DNA from: a bacterium
Lineage (GTDB): Bacteria > Edwardsbacteria > AC1 > EtOH8
Direction: 5' to 3'
Assembly: GCA_030655055.1 (NCBI GenBank)
Contig: JAURWH010000122.1
Location: 1-35,490, forward strand
Length of the DNA stretch: 35,490 nucleotides
In this document: one piece after another, positions 14,773 to 23,111 of the stretch
Layout of the letters: each line of letters starts with the position of its first letter
Numbering within the stretch: the first letter of the stretch is position 1
Notes under the pieces: model-generated
The model's input: only the letters and a program-made list of their open reading frames with translations
Database searches by the model: none
Told to the model about the DNA's origin: nothing
Made by a program: the position numbers and the translations under genes

Positions 14773-16725
14773 ATGTCAAACAATTACGATGTAATAATCA
14801 TTGGTGGCGGGCATGCCGGAATAGAAGCCGCTTTGGCCTGCGCTAAAATGGGCCTGAACACGGTTCTGTTCACCATGTCGTTGGACAGGATCGGATGGAT
14901 GTCCTGCAATCCCTCCATTGGCGGGCTGGCCAAAAGCCAGCTGGTGAAAGAGATAGACGCACTAGGCGGAGAGATGGGGCTGCTGGCCGATGCCGCCGGG
15001 ATTCAATTCCGGATGCTCAATTTAAGCAAGGGGCCGGCGGTGTGGTCGTTAAGGGCCCAGTGCGACCGGCAGATCTATTCCACCGAAGCCAAAAAAGCTT
15101 TGGAAAGTCAGGATGGTTTGGAGATCAAACAAGGCACGGCCATCAGTTTGCTGGTGGACGAGGGTGTTTCCAACAAGAAGATCCGGGGGATAGTGGCCGA
15201 CGGCGGCCGGGAGTTCTTGTGCCGGGCGGTGATAATTGCCACCGGAACATTTTTGAACGGGCTCATTTACATCGGCCCAAAAACTATTCCCGCCGGCAGG
15301 GCCGGGGAACCGGCAGCGACCGAACTATCTAAGTCGCTTTCTGACAACGGATTAAGACTCGGCCGATTAAAAACTGGAACACCGGCCAGGGTGAATTCAC
15401 GGTCTGTTGACTTTTCAAAGATGGCTTTGCACCCCGGTGATGATGATCCCCAGTGCTTTTCCAACCGGACCGAAATATACGAGACCATCAGTTCCCGCAC
15501 CGGACAAAAGAAACGGATATGGCCTAAGCTGGAACAGGTGCCCTGCCATCTGACCCAGACCAATGAGACCACTCATAAAATAATCTCCGAGAACATAGGA
15601 AGCTCTCCCCTGTACTCGGGAAAGATAAAAGGCATCGGCCCCCGATACTGTCCGTCAATAGAGGACAAGGTGGTTCGTTTCTCCGGGCGCAGCCACCATC
15701 AGGTGTTCATCGAACCGGAGGGGCTTGATACCGATGAATTGTATTTGAACGGCATGTCATCCTCTCTGCCAGAGGAGGTGCAGGAAAAATTCATCCACAG
15801 CATTGCCGGGCTGGAACAGGCCCAGATCATGCGTCCCGGCTATGCCATAGAATACGACTTTGTTTTTCCCACCCAGCTTTTTCCCACCCTGGAGGCCAAG
15901 CAGATCAGCGGTCTGTATCTGGCCGGGCAGATCAACGGGACCTCGGGCTACGAAGAGGCGGCCGCCCAAGGGCTTTTGGCCGGCATCAATGCGGCATTGA
16001 AGATCAAGGGTCTTGGGCCGCTGATATTGCGCCGCGATCAGGCATACATCGGGGTGCTGATTGATGACCTGGTGACCAAGGGCACGGAAGAGCCCTACCG
16101 GATGTTCACCTCCCGGGCCGAGCACCGGCTGCTGCTGCGTCAGGACAATGCCCCGGAAAGGCTGCTGCCGCTGGGGCGTCAACTGGGGCTGGTAGACGAT
16201 GATGTCTGGGGACGATTTCAAGGCAGACAGGATAAGATCAACAAGGAACTCGATCGCCTGGGCCGGGAAGCAGTTTTCCCGGAACAGGCCAACGACATTT
16301 TGCAGGATCTTCATACTGCGCCATTGTCAGAGGCTTGCCGGCTGGACGACCTGCTGAAGCGCCCGGGAATAAGCTATGCATCCCTTCTGCCGCTGGACCA
16401 GCACCGTCCGGAATTAGATCGGGAGATCACGGAGCGGGTGGAAATAGAAATAAAATATCAGGGCTATATCAAAAGGCAGCGGGAGATGGCGGACAAGACG
16501 GCGGAGCTGGAGTATAAGGCGGTTCCGGCTGGCCTGGACTATTCCGCCGTTTACGGGCTTTCGGGCGAGGCCCGGCAAAAGCTGGCGGCCATCAGGCCGC
16601 TTTCCATCGGGCAGGCCACCCGCATCTCGGGGATCACCCCGTCGGACATCGGAGTATTGCTGGTGCATCTGAAGAAAACAGGACCAGCGCAGGAGCGCAG
16701 CAATGGCCGGCCGGCGAAAACATAA
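14773..16725 (+). CDS. mnmG: tRNA uridine-5-carboxymethylaminomethyl modification enzyme MnmG (GidA)
   Basis: With MnmE (absent here) it adds the carboxymethylaminomethyl group to U34 of certain tRNAs, using FAD and methylene-tetrahydrofolate. The 650-residue protein has the FAD-binding motif [13 protein letters not shown] near its N terminus (residues 8-20). It also has family motifs [35 protein letters not shown], and [13 protein letters not shown] around residue 392-404, and ends with a helical C-terminal domain. Length is about normal (620-650). mnmG commonly sits near oriC with rsmG, parA and parB; here parS is nearby but none of those genes follows. Confidence 0.97.
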   Translation: MSNNYDVIIIGGGHAGIEAALACAKMGLNTVLFTMSLDRIGWMSCNPSIGGLAKSQLVKEIDALGGEMGLLADAAGIQFRMLNLSKGPAVWSLRAQCDRQIYSTEAKKALESQDGLEIKQGTAISLLVDEGVSNKKIRGIVADGGREFLCRAVIIATGTFLNGLIYIGPKTIPAGRAGEPAATELSKSLSDNGLRLGRLKTGTPARVNSRSVDFSKMALHPGDDDPQCFSNRTEIYETISSRTGQKKRIWPKLEQVPCHLTQTNETTHKIISENIGSSPLYSGKIKGIGPRYCPSIEDKVVRFSGRSHHQVFIEPEGLDTDELYLNGMSSSLPEEVQEKFIHSIAGLEQAQIMRPGYAIEYDFVFPTQLFPTLEAKQISGLYLAGQINGTSGYEEAAAQGLLAGINAALKIKGLGPLILRRDQAYIGVLIDDLVTKGTEEPYRMFTSRAEHRLLLRQDNAPERLLPLGRQLGLVDDDVWGRFQGRQDKINKELDRLGREAVFPEQANDILQDLHTAPLSEACRLDDLLKRPGISYASLLPLDQHRPELDREITERVEIEIKYQGYIKRQREMADKTAELEYKAVPAGLDYSAVYGLSGEARQKLAAIRPLSIGQATRISGITPSDIGVLLVHLKKTGPAQERSNGRPAKT

Positions 16726-16735
16726 AACATTTTGC

Positions 16736-16764
16736 TTGATATTTAAAGGCGATTTTTGTATATT
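16736..16764 (+). promoter_or_regulatory. Promoter of the OmpA-FecR gene
   Basis: TTGATA (16736-16741), a 17-base spacer, TATATT (16759-16764). The start point would be near 16771, leaving a leader of about 90 bases that ends in an AAGGAG ribosome binding site before the ATG at 16861. Confidence 0.65.
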
Positions 16765-16860
16765 ATAGTCAGGGGCGCCTTTAATGAATCAGCGGGCTCA
16801 GGGAAGTTCTAAACAAAAGTAAAACCTTTGACATAACACAACCCTCAAGGAGTTTTCATC

Positions 16861-18834
16861 ATGCGGAAAAACACGCTGTTGTTGGCTTTGACTCTGCTGC
16901 CTTCACTGCTCTTTGCCCAGGCCATCAAGTTTGAGTTCTCCAACATCCGGTTCAAGTCCGGCTCGGCGGTGATAGAAACCGCCACCCTGTCTGCCCTGGA
17001 TACTCTGGGCCAGTTCCTGATGCGCTCCGGGGCCAGGGTGGAAGTGGCCGGACACACGGACAACGTGGGCGATAAAAGGAAAAACCAGAAGCTTTCCCAG
17101 CAGCGGGCTCAATCGGTCTGCAATTACCTGACCACCAAACACCGGATAGCGCCGTCCCAATTGACAGCCAAGGGCTACGGCGACCTGATCCCGCTGATGC
17201 CCAACCTGACCGATGAATACCGGGCCAAAAACCGCCGGGTGGAAATAACGGTGCTCTCCAAGATCCGCACCGCCAGGCTATCCTATCTCCAGGGCAATGT
17301 ATTTACCCGCAAACAAGGGATCAGCAGATTCCAGCCGGCCAGCCTGGGCCAGGTGCTGACCATCCTGGATGAAGTGGTAACCGATTCCACCGGCCGGGCC
17401 GAGGTAACGTTTGACAACGGTTCCCGGGTGAGGGTGAATCCCGGGTCGGACCTGGTGATTGAAGAACAGTCTTGGGAGACAGGGAACAAAAAGGCCCAGA
17501 TAGGCCTGAACTTGATCGCCGGAAAAGCCTACGCCAGGATCAGCAAGCTGGGGGACAAAAAAGAAAGCTTTACGCTGGCGACGCCAACTGCGGTATCCGG
17601 GAAGGGCACCGAATTTGTAGTGGAATCAAAACCTGACCGGACCGCTCTGTTATCGGTGTGGGAGGACAATGTCCTGTGGCGGGGGCGGGCCGCCAATTCG
17701 ATCGACAAATCTATCGCAGCCGCCCAGGGGAGCCGCTGCCTGTCAGGCCAGCATCCGGAACTGGCGGAAAACCTGCCCAAGCCGCCCATGCCTAAAGCCC
17801 CGGCGGCCAACGACACGTTCTTCTATAATCCCGACAAGCCCAAAAACATAAAGTTTACCTGGAGCCGGAGCGAAGGGGTCAAAACTCATCTGATCGTGGC
17901 CCGGGATTATGAGCTGAGGGAGGTGGTGGCCGACATCATCACCGAAAAAGAATCTTTCAGTCTTAAGCCGGGAAAGACCGACGACGTATTTTACTGGATG
18001 CTGACGGCCCTGGATGAAATCGGACTGGAAGGACAGCCCTGGCCAACCCGTACCTTAAGGCTGGTCCGGAAGGTCGAAGGGCCGAGATTGCGGATCGGGC
18101 GTCCCAAGATGGGAGAGAATGTAAAACAGCTTAAGCTGCTGGTGGATGGTTCCACCGACCTTAAAGCCGAATTAACCATCAACGGCAAGCCCGCCTTGCT
18201 TTCGGCCGCCGGGGATTTCAGCGAACTGATACTGCTGAAGGCAGGTGAGAATGTGATCACCGTGGCCGCCACCGACCAGGCCGGAAATGAAAGCACCTCC
18301 AGCCTCAAAATATTCTGCGCCCCCACGCCCGTGGTTGATGCTTCGCTGACCATTGGGGCAATAAAGCTTATGGGAGGCGAGGCGGACGCGGCCTCTCTGG
18401 GGTTATCGGGCACAGCCAGGCTGATCTACAATCTTAACCAGTACTGGGGGCTGGGAGTGGCCGGCGGTTATGGGCAGTCGGGGGTTGAGGCCGATGATTG
18501 GGAGCCTAGATCGGCAGATTTTACCACCACTGCTGTTCCGGCGTCAGCCATTGGCCGTTTCACGATCCTGCCCGAGGCCAAGATGTCTCCTTATGTTACC
18601 TTTGAGGCCGGTGCGGTGTTCTGGCAAAACAAGTTGTCGGGTGTGACCCAAACCAGCGGAACAGCTTTATTCGGAGCACTGGGATCGGGAGTAAGGTTTA
18701 CCGTAAACGAAAGGGTAAGCATTTTAGCCGACGTGTCAGCCGGGTACATGATGGCGGACACAGTCAATGCCGGTTCGATAGACAAGAACAATCTTATCAT
18801 CAGGGGCGGAGCGGGAGTGATGTTGGGGTTTTAA
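16861..18834 (+). CDS. OmpA-FecR-type fusion with C-terminal barrel-like domain
   Basis: An unusual 657-residue envelope protein. Signal peptide about 1-19 (SLLFA). Residues 23-134 are an OmpA-type peptidoglycan-binding domain (GHTDNVGDKRKNQKLSQQRAQ, D67 and the R125/R126 pair), at the N terminus instead of the usual C terminus. Residues about 140-265 resemble a FecR domain (GSRVRVNPGSDLVIEE, FTLATPTAVSGKGTEFVV). Next come a beta-rich stretch and a segment like a bacterial Ig-like fold (roughly 395-475, GENVITVAATDQAGNES). The last 160 residues look like an 8-stranded barrel ending in GVMLGF. It may tie the outer membrane to peptidoglycan while sensing or scaffolding. It has its own promoter and terminator. 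Confidence 0.82.
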   Translation: MRKNTLLLALTLLPSLLFAQAIKFEFSNIRFKSGSAVIETATLSALDTLGQFLMRSGARVEVAGHTDNVGDKRKNQKLSQQRAQSVCNYLTTKHRIAPSQLTAKGYGDLIPLMPNLTDEYRAKNRRVEITVLSKIRTARLSYLQGNVFTRKQGISRFQPASLGQVLTILDEVVTDSTGRAEVTFDNGSRVRVNPGSDLVIEEQSWETGNKKAQIGLNLIAGKAYARISKLGDKKESFTLATPTAVSGKGTEFVVESKPDRTALLSVWEDNVLWRGRAANSIDKSIAAAQGSRCLSGQHPELAENLPKPPMPKAPAANDTFFYNPDKPKNIKFTWSRSEGVKTHLIVARDYELREVVADIITEKESFSLKPGKTDDVFYWMLTALDEIGLEGQPWPTRTLRLVRKVEGPRLRIGRPKMGENVKQLKLLVDGSTDLKAELTINGKPALLSAAGDFSELILLKAGENVITVAATDQAGNESTSSLKIFCAPTPVVDASLTIGAIKLMGGEADAASLGLSGTARLIYNLNQYWGLGVAGGYGQSGVEADDWEPRSADFTTTAVPASAIGRFTILPEAKMSPYVTFEAGAVFWQNKLSGVTQTSGTALFGALGSGVRFTVNERVSILADVSAGYMMADTVNAGSIDKNNLIIRGGAGVMLGF

Positions 18835-18908
18835 CCGGCAGGCAAGAACCATGCTAAAATTGAACTGCGAAAAAAGTCCGCACCATAACAGTTTGATTTG
18901 AAAGCAAG

Positions 18909-18946
18909 AAAAAGAGGCCTCCTTTTAGGACGGCCTCTTTTTTATT
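18909..18946. terminator. Bidirectional terminator between the OmpA-FecR gene and the TonB receptor gene
   Basis: AAAGAGGCC (18911-18919) pairs with GGCCTCTTT (18932-18940), with an inner TCCT/AGGA stem and one bulged C. A T tract follows on the plus strand and, read on the minus strand, CTCTTTTTCTT. It sits between convergent genes. Confidence 0.85.
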
Positions 18947-19064
18947 TATTATAGCTGTGGTTTCATTCTTGGGATTGTCTGCCTGATTCCAGGGTCTCCA
19001 AAATTGTCCAAGACACAGCTTCCCTTTGTTTTCTGGGGGAAATCGTCCCGTCCCGGCAGGAAAA

Positions 19065-21434
19065 CTAAAATTCAATTATTATTCCGGCGGTCAGATTGAG
19101 CCCATACTGGTAGATCGGCTTTCGCTTTCCGTCCCAGGTGTACTGGTATTCCCAGATGTTGGGGTAGTTGGTGAGGTTGTCGATCTCAAAGTAAGACACC
19201 AGCCCCACCCTGTCCCAGAACCAGCGGCGCTGGGCGTGGAAATCCACCCGATTGTATGGGTCGGAGCGTTCCGTGTTCAACTGCACCTGCTCGTCAATCT
19301 GCCAGAGCCTTAGCTCGGGGTGCATGATCATCGGGGTGTAGGGCCGCCCTCCCAGATAGCGCCAGCGGATGGAATACTCGGTCTCATCCCCCGGGAAAAT
19401 GGGAATTACGGACAGGGGCAGGAACCACCATTTGTAACGCATGTCCACGTACCACAGTTTTTCCTTAAAGTCGTTGCGGTAGCCGGCGATGGCGGTAACG
19501 ATGTTCCGGTAATCATAATCCCAGTCGTAGTAGGTGCCGGGATAACGGGGATCTTCCATCTGCGAAGTGGTGTAGGAGTAGCTCAGGGTTCCCCAGAAAT
19601 TCTCCTTGACTTTCTTCTGCAGGAACAGCTCCACTCCCTGGGAATAGCCCCGGCCCTGGTTGACATAGACGTTGGACCGGTCCAAAGGATCGGATGTGGT
19701 CAGAACCCTCTGTATGGGGACATCGCGGAAGGTCTTGTAATAGGCCTCAACGGTGCCCTTGATGTCCTCGGCAAAAATATGTTCCAGCCCGGCCACAAAC
19801 TGATCGTTGTATTTGCTCTTCAGCCTGCGGTTGGCGGTGTCTATGCCCAGCTGATACCAGTCGGGCGGCTGATAGCAGCGGCCGTAGGAAAAGTTAAGGG
19901 CGGTGTTTTCAAATACCTGGAAACTGGTTCCGATCCGGGGCGAAATGTCCATCTGGGAGGTATAGTCAACATAGTCGAAACGAAGACCGCTGCGCAGGGT
20001 GAAAAATGACACCGGTGTCCAGTTGTGCTGCAGATACCCGGCATAGCGCCAGGGCCAAGGATATTTATTGATTTTAAGGTTGTAAATATAGCTGGTTGTG
20101 CCTGTCACTGCTCCGGTAGCGGGATCATATATCAGCAGAGTATCCGGCTTAAGCCAGATATCGTTGTTTACTTGGGTGTTTCTGACGGCAAACCCCAACC
20201 CCAGTTCGTTCTTTTTGTCGGAAGAAAGGTAGAACCCCATGTCCATCTTAAAGGCGGTCTCGCCCTCGTCAGCATAGGCCCGGTAGGTTTCAATCCCGCT
20301 GGTGTCGGCCTCGGTCTGGGTCCAGTGGTTAAAGTTGCGGGAAATGGTGTGAATGGTATAGCCCTGAGGATAGACAGTATGGACGCTTGCGCCCACTGTG
20401 TATTGCCAGGAACTGTAGTTGACGGAATTCTGATAATCCTCCTTAAGCGCGTTCTCGATATCCAGCCGGTAATCATCCTTTCCGTAAAGGGCCAGCACTG
20501 TCACTTTCTGGTGCGGGTTTATATCGTAGGCAAATTTGCCCTGAAGGTTGGAATAATGGGGAATTCCGGTGATGCCGAAACGAGAGCGGATGAACGATGG
20601 ATAACTTTTGTGATAGGAAAGCAGAAAAGAAGAGGAGGGAACAAAGGGTCCTTCCCAGGTAAGACCCAGTCCGGAGATGCCGCCCTCGGCCTTGAGTCGT
20701 TGTTCTTCGCGAACCCCGTCCCGGAGTTTGATATCCATTACCGAAGAAACCTTGTTGCCGTACTTGGCCGGAAAGGCCCCGGTGTAAAAATCCATCTGCC
20801 GGATGAAGTCGGTATTGATGATGCCTACCGCACCCCCGGAAGCCCCCTGCTTGGAAAAATGGTTGGGGTTGGGGATCTCGATATTGTCAACCAGGAAAAG
20901 ATTTTCGCCGGCGTTCCCGCCCCGGACTATGATCTCGTTGTTCTGGTCGGCCACCGAGGCTACTGAAGGCAGCGCCTGCACCGCCCGTTGGACGTCGAAA
21001 TATCCTCCGGGCTGGGCTGCGATCTCTTCAAAGTCCATTCGATGGGAAGAGGAGATGGCATCCTTAGTCTTTTCAAAAAAAGTGGATCGGACTACCATTC
21101 CGGACATGCTTAAAGGTTTTACCCCCATATCCACCTCCAGCGGAGTAGACATGACGGATCGTACCAGCACCCTGTTCTTTAGGATGACCTTGTAGCCCAT
21201 CCGGCTGAACCTCAGATTATAATATCCGGAGGGAATATTGGGAATGTTAAAATTGCCGTTGCTGTCGCTGATGGCCCCAAGCGAGGTGTTGACCACCGTG
21301 ACGGTGACTCCCATCACAGGCTCATGGTTGGCCTGGTCATAGATCTTGCCCTTGATGGAGCCGGGTAAGGCCAGGGCTCTTCCTCCCGCAAGCAGCAGGA
21401 TTAGGACTAATCCAAATATCCGGAAGAATTTCAT
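19065..21434 (-). CDS. TonB-dependent receptor with N-terminal carboxypeptidase-regulatory-like domain
   Basis: A 789-residue outer-membrane gated channel. Start at 21434: an AGGAGA ribosome binding site lies about 5 bases before, and MKFFRIFGLVLILLLAGGRA is a signal peptide. After cleavage near residue 22 there is a carboxypeptidase-regulatory-like beta-sandwich (about 24-105, SIKGKIYDQANHEPVMGVTV), as in SusC-type receptors. A plug domain follows (IIVRGGNAGENLFLVDNIEIPNPNHF is its core), then a long barrel ending in GIIIEF. It is the last gene of an apparent four-gene minus-strand operon and starts 19 bases after the upstream Kelch lipoprotein gene stops. The ligand is unknown. A classic N-terminal TonB box was not seen. 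Confidence 0.93.
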   Translation of the reverse strand: MKFFRIFGLVLILLLAGGRALALPGSIKGKIYDQANHEPVMGVTVTVVNTSLGAISDSNGNFNIPNIPSGYYNLRFSRMGYKVILKNRVLVRSVMSTPLEVDMGVKPLSMSGMVVRSTFFEKTKDAISSSHRMDFEEIAAQPGGYFDVQRAVQALPSVASVADQNNEIIVRGGNAGENLFLVDNIEIPNPNHFSKQGASGGAVGIINTDFIRQMDFYTGAFPAKYGNKVSSVMDIKLRDGVREEQRLKAEGGISGLGLTWEGPFVPSSSFLLSYHKSYPSFIRSRFGITGIPHYSNLQGKFAYDINPHQKVTVLALYGKDDYRLDIENALKEDYQNSVNYSSWQYTVGASVHTVYPQGYTIHTISRNFNHWTQTEADTSGIETYRAYADEGETAFKMDMGFYLSSDKKNELGLGFAVRNTQVNNDIWLKPDTLLIYDPATGAVTGTTSYIYNLKINKYPWPWRYAGYLQHNWTPVSFFTLRSGLRFDYVDYTSQMDISPRIGTSFQVFENTALNFSYGRCYQPPDWYQLGIDTANRRLKSKYNDQFVAGLEHIFAEDIKGTVEAYYKTFRDVPIQRVLTTSDPLDRSNVYVNQGRGYSQGVELFLQKKVKENFWGTLSYSYTTSQMEDPRYPGTYYDWDYDYRNIVTAIAGYRNDFKEKLWYVDMRYKWWFLPLSVIPIFPGDETEYSIRWRYLGGRPYTPMIMHPELRLWQIDEQVQLNTERSDPYNRVDFHAQRRWFWDRVGLVSYFEIDNLTNYPNIWEYQYTWDGKRKPIYQYGLNLTAGIIIEF

Positions 21435-21453
21435 TGCTTCTCCTGTCATTAAA

Positions 21454-23043
21454 TTACCTTTTAATATCTGACAACGGATGATATTCTTCAACCCAGCTTA
21501 TTACGTAGGGGTTGCTTCCCCCGATGGCGTAAATATAACCATTATTCTCGGCCGCTCCCAAACCCATTCTGGAATTCAGCATGTCTCCTTTATAAATCCA
21601 AGCATTAAGGGCAGGATTGAGCATCTCTACCCTTCTTATAATAGTGCCGGTAGTTCCCCCCATGACATAAACGCATCCATTGGCCACAGCTGCAGCCCCG
21701 TCGCTGCGTGCCTTTAATAGGTATGGCTTGCGAAGCCACCGGTTGGTAGAGGGTTCAAAAGCGTGAACGGTGTTTAGGGGTACGCTAGGACTGCCTAACG
21801 TGCCGACAGTTCTTCCCCCGATCACATATATTTGATTGCCCAAAATAGTTGTGAAAAAAGAACTTCTAACGCCGACCATGTCGCGTTTAGGTTTCGGGTT
21901 CCAACGGCCGGTAAGGGGATCGTATTCCAAAACGGATTTTGTATAATACTCATATACTTCGCCGATGGCGGTAGCTCCCCCAAAGATATATATTTTATTA
22001 TTGACTGTTCCTGCCCCCAGCCCAAAACGGTGTTTGTTCATGGTGTCTTTGACCGACCAGACATTAGAAACCGGATCGAAAACCTCTATTATATTGTACA
22101 CATAATCTTCAGACCGGCCACCGAAAACGTATATGCTGCCATTCCATACAGCCGCTGCCGCCTGGGTTCTGGCTGTCGGCATAGGGGTCCTGCCTATCCA
22201 AACATCTGAAGCTGGATCGTACTCTTCTACCACCGCCAACACCCTGCCGGAAGCCTGCTGGCCGCCTATGGTGTATATCTTGCCGTTAACAGCGGCCGTG
22301 CAAAAGTTGTAACGGGCCGTAGGCATAGAGGCCTTTATAAACCAGGGGCTAGTCCTGGTGGTAAAGGCAGAGAGAGGGCCGGTGGCAATTGCTCCGTGGT
22401 TGTCCGAGGCCGCTACTTTCCAATAATAGTCAGTGCTATAGTCAAGGCAGCAAGCTTCAAAAGAGGTATCTGAGGTGGAGCCTTTTGCCGGCGGACTAGA
22501 GGTGCCGCCGACATATATTATATAGGACACGGTGTCGCTGATGCCATCCGGGTCGTTGCAGTTCCAGCGCAGATCCAGAGTGGGGTAAACGTTTGTTGTG
22601 CCGTCCAATGGCGAGACATATCCCGGAACGGTCGGGGCAGCATTGGCATGCGGCAAGGTGGCGAAGCGCCAGACCGGTCCCGAGGTGGTTACTCCCTTGT
22701 CGTCGGTGACATATAGTTTCCAATAGTAAGTGGTATTATAGCTTAGCCCGGTCATAAAATAGCTGGGAGAGGACAATCCAGAAACTATTTTAGCCTCTGG
22801 CGGATCAAGGGTGTCAAGATAGACCTCATAGGTCATAACATCGCCAGAGTTTGGGTCGGTGGCGGTCCAGCGCAGGGTGACATCAAGGGTGGTGTGGTCG
22901 ATATTGGTGGCACTATCGGGGGGATAGGGGTTAAAGGGAGAATTGGGCGCGTTGTCTATCTCCTCCGGCTGGCGCTTTGTGCAGGAGAACAGACATGCAC
23001 CAATAACAAAAGCTATAAGCAAAAGTGGCAAAGATCTATTCAT
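21454..23043 (-). CDS. FN3-Kelch surface lipoprotein (copy nearer the receptor)
   Basis: A 529-residue predicted lipoprotein. The lipobox LFSC gives C21 (an alternative is C17). C21 is followed by TKRQPEEID, then a proline-rich linker, two fibronectin-III-like domains (about 40-130 and 135-232; the first contains YNTTYYWKLYVTDDKG), and five or six Kelch repeats (about 235-520) with repeated GG-x-x-Y/I-x-x-x-x-x-x-x-V-E-x-Y/F-D-P motifs, expected to form a beta-propeller. A vicinal CCLDYST motif sits in the second FN3 domain. It is paralogous to the next gene upstream. Start supported by an AAAGG site. It is likely a ligand-binding or scaffold partner of the TonB receptor. Confidence 0.9.
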   Translation of the reverse strand: MNRSLPLLLIAFVIGACLFSCTKRQPEEIDNAPNSPFNPYPPDSATNIDHTTLDVTLRWTATDPNSGDVMTYEVYLDTLDPPEAKIVSGLSSPSYFMTGLSYNTTYYWKLYVTDDKGVTTSGPVWRFATLPHANAAPTVPGYVSPLDGTTNVYPTLDLRWNCNDPDGISDTVSYIIYVGGTSSPPAKGSTSDTSFEACCLDYSTDYYWKVAASDNHGAIATGPLSAFTTRTSPWFIKASMPTARYNFCTAAVNGKIYTIGGQQASGRVLAVVEEYDPASDVWIGRTPMPTARTQAAAAVWNGSIYVFGGRSEDYVYNIIEVFDPVSNVWSVKDTMNKHRFGLGAGTVNNKIYIFGGATAIGEVYEYYTKSVLEYDPLTGRWNPKPKRDMVGVRSSFFTTILGNQIYVIGGRTVGTLGSPSVPLNTVHAFEPSTNRWLRKPYLLKARSDGAAAVANGCVYVMGGTTGTIIRRVEMLNPALNAWIYKGDMLNSRMGLGAAENNGYIYAIGGSNPYVISWVEEYHPLSDIKR

Positions 23044-23111
23044 TTAGTGCCTTTCTATTTATTCTGCAGATATTCTTGCGAAGGTCCTTTTTGCCAACAT
23101 CTGCCGAACGA

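Noticed and set aside
14621-14779. Longer N terminus for the Gln/Lys-rich protein
   Set aside because: It overlaps the mnmG start and the divergent promoter region; the AAAGGAGGA site and signal peptide support 14620.
21435-21491. Earlier start for the TonB-dependent receptor
   Set aside because: It would overlap the end of the Kelch lipoprotein gene and bury the signal peptide; AGGAGA before 21434 supports the later start.
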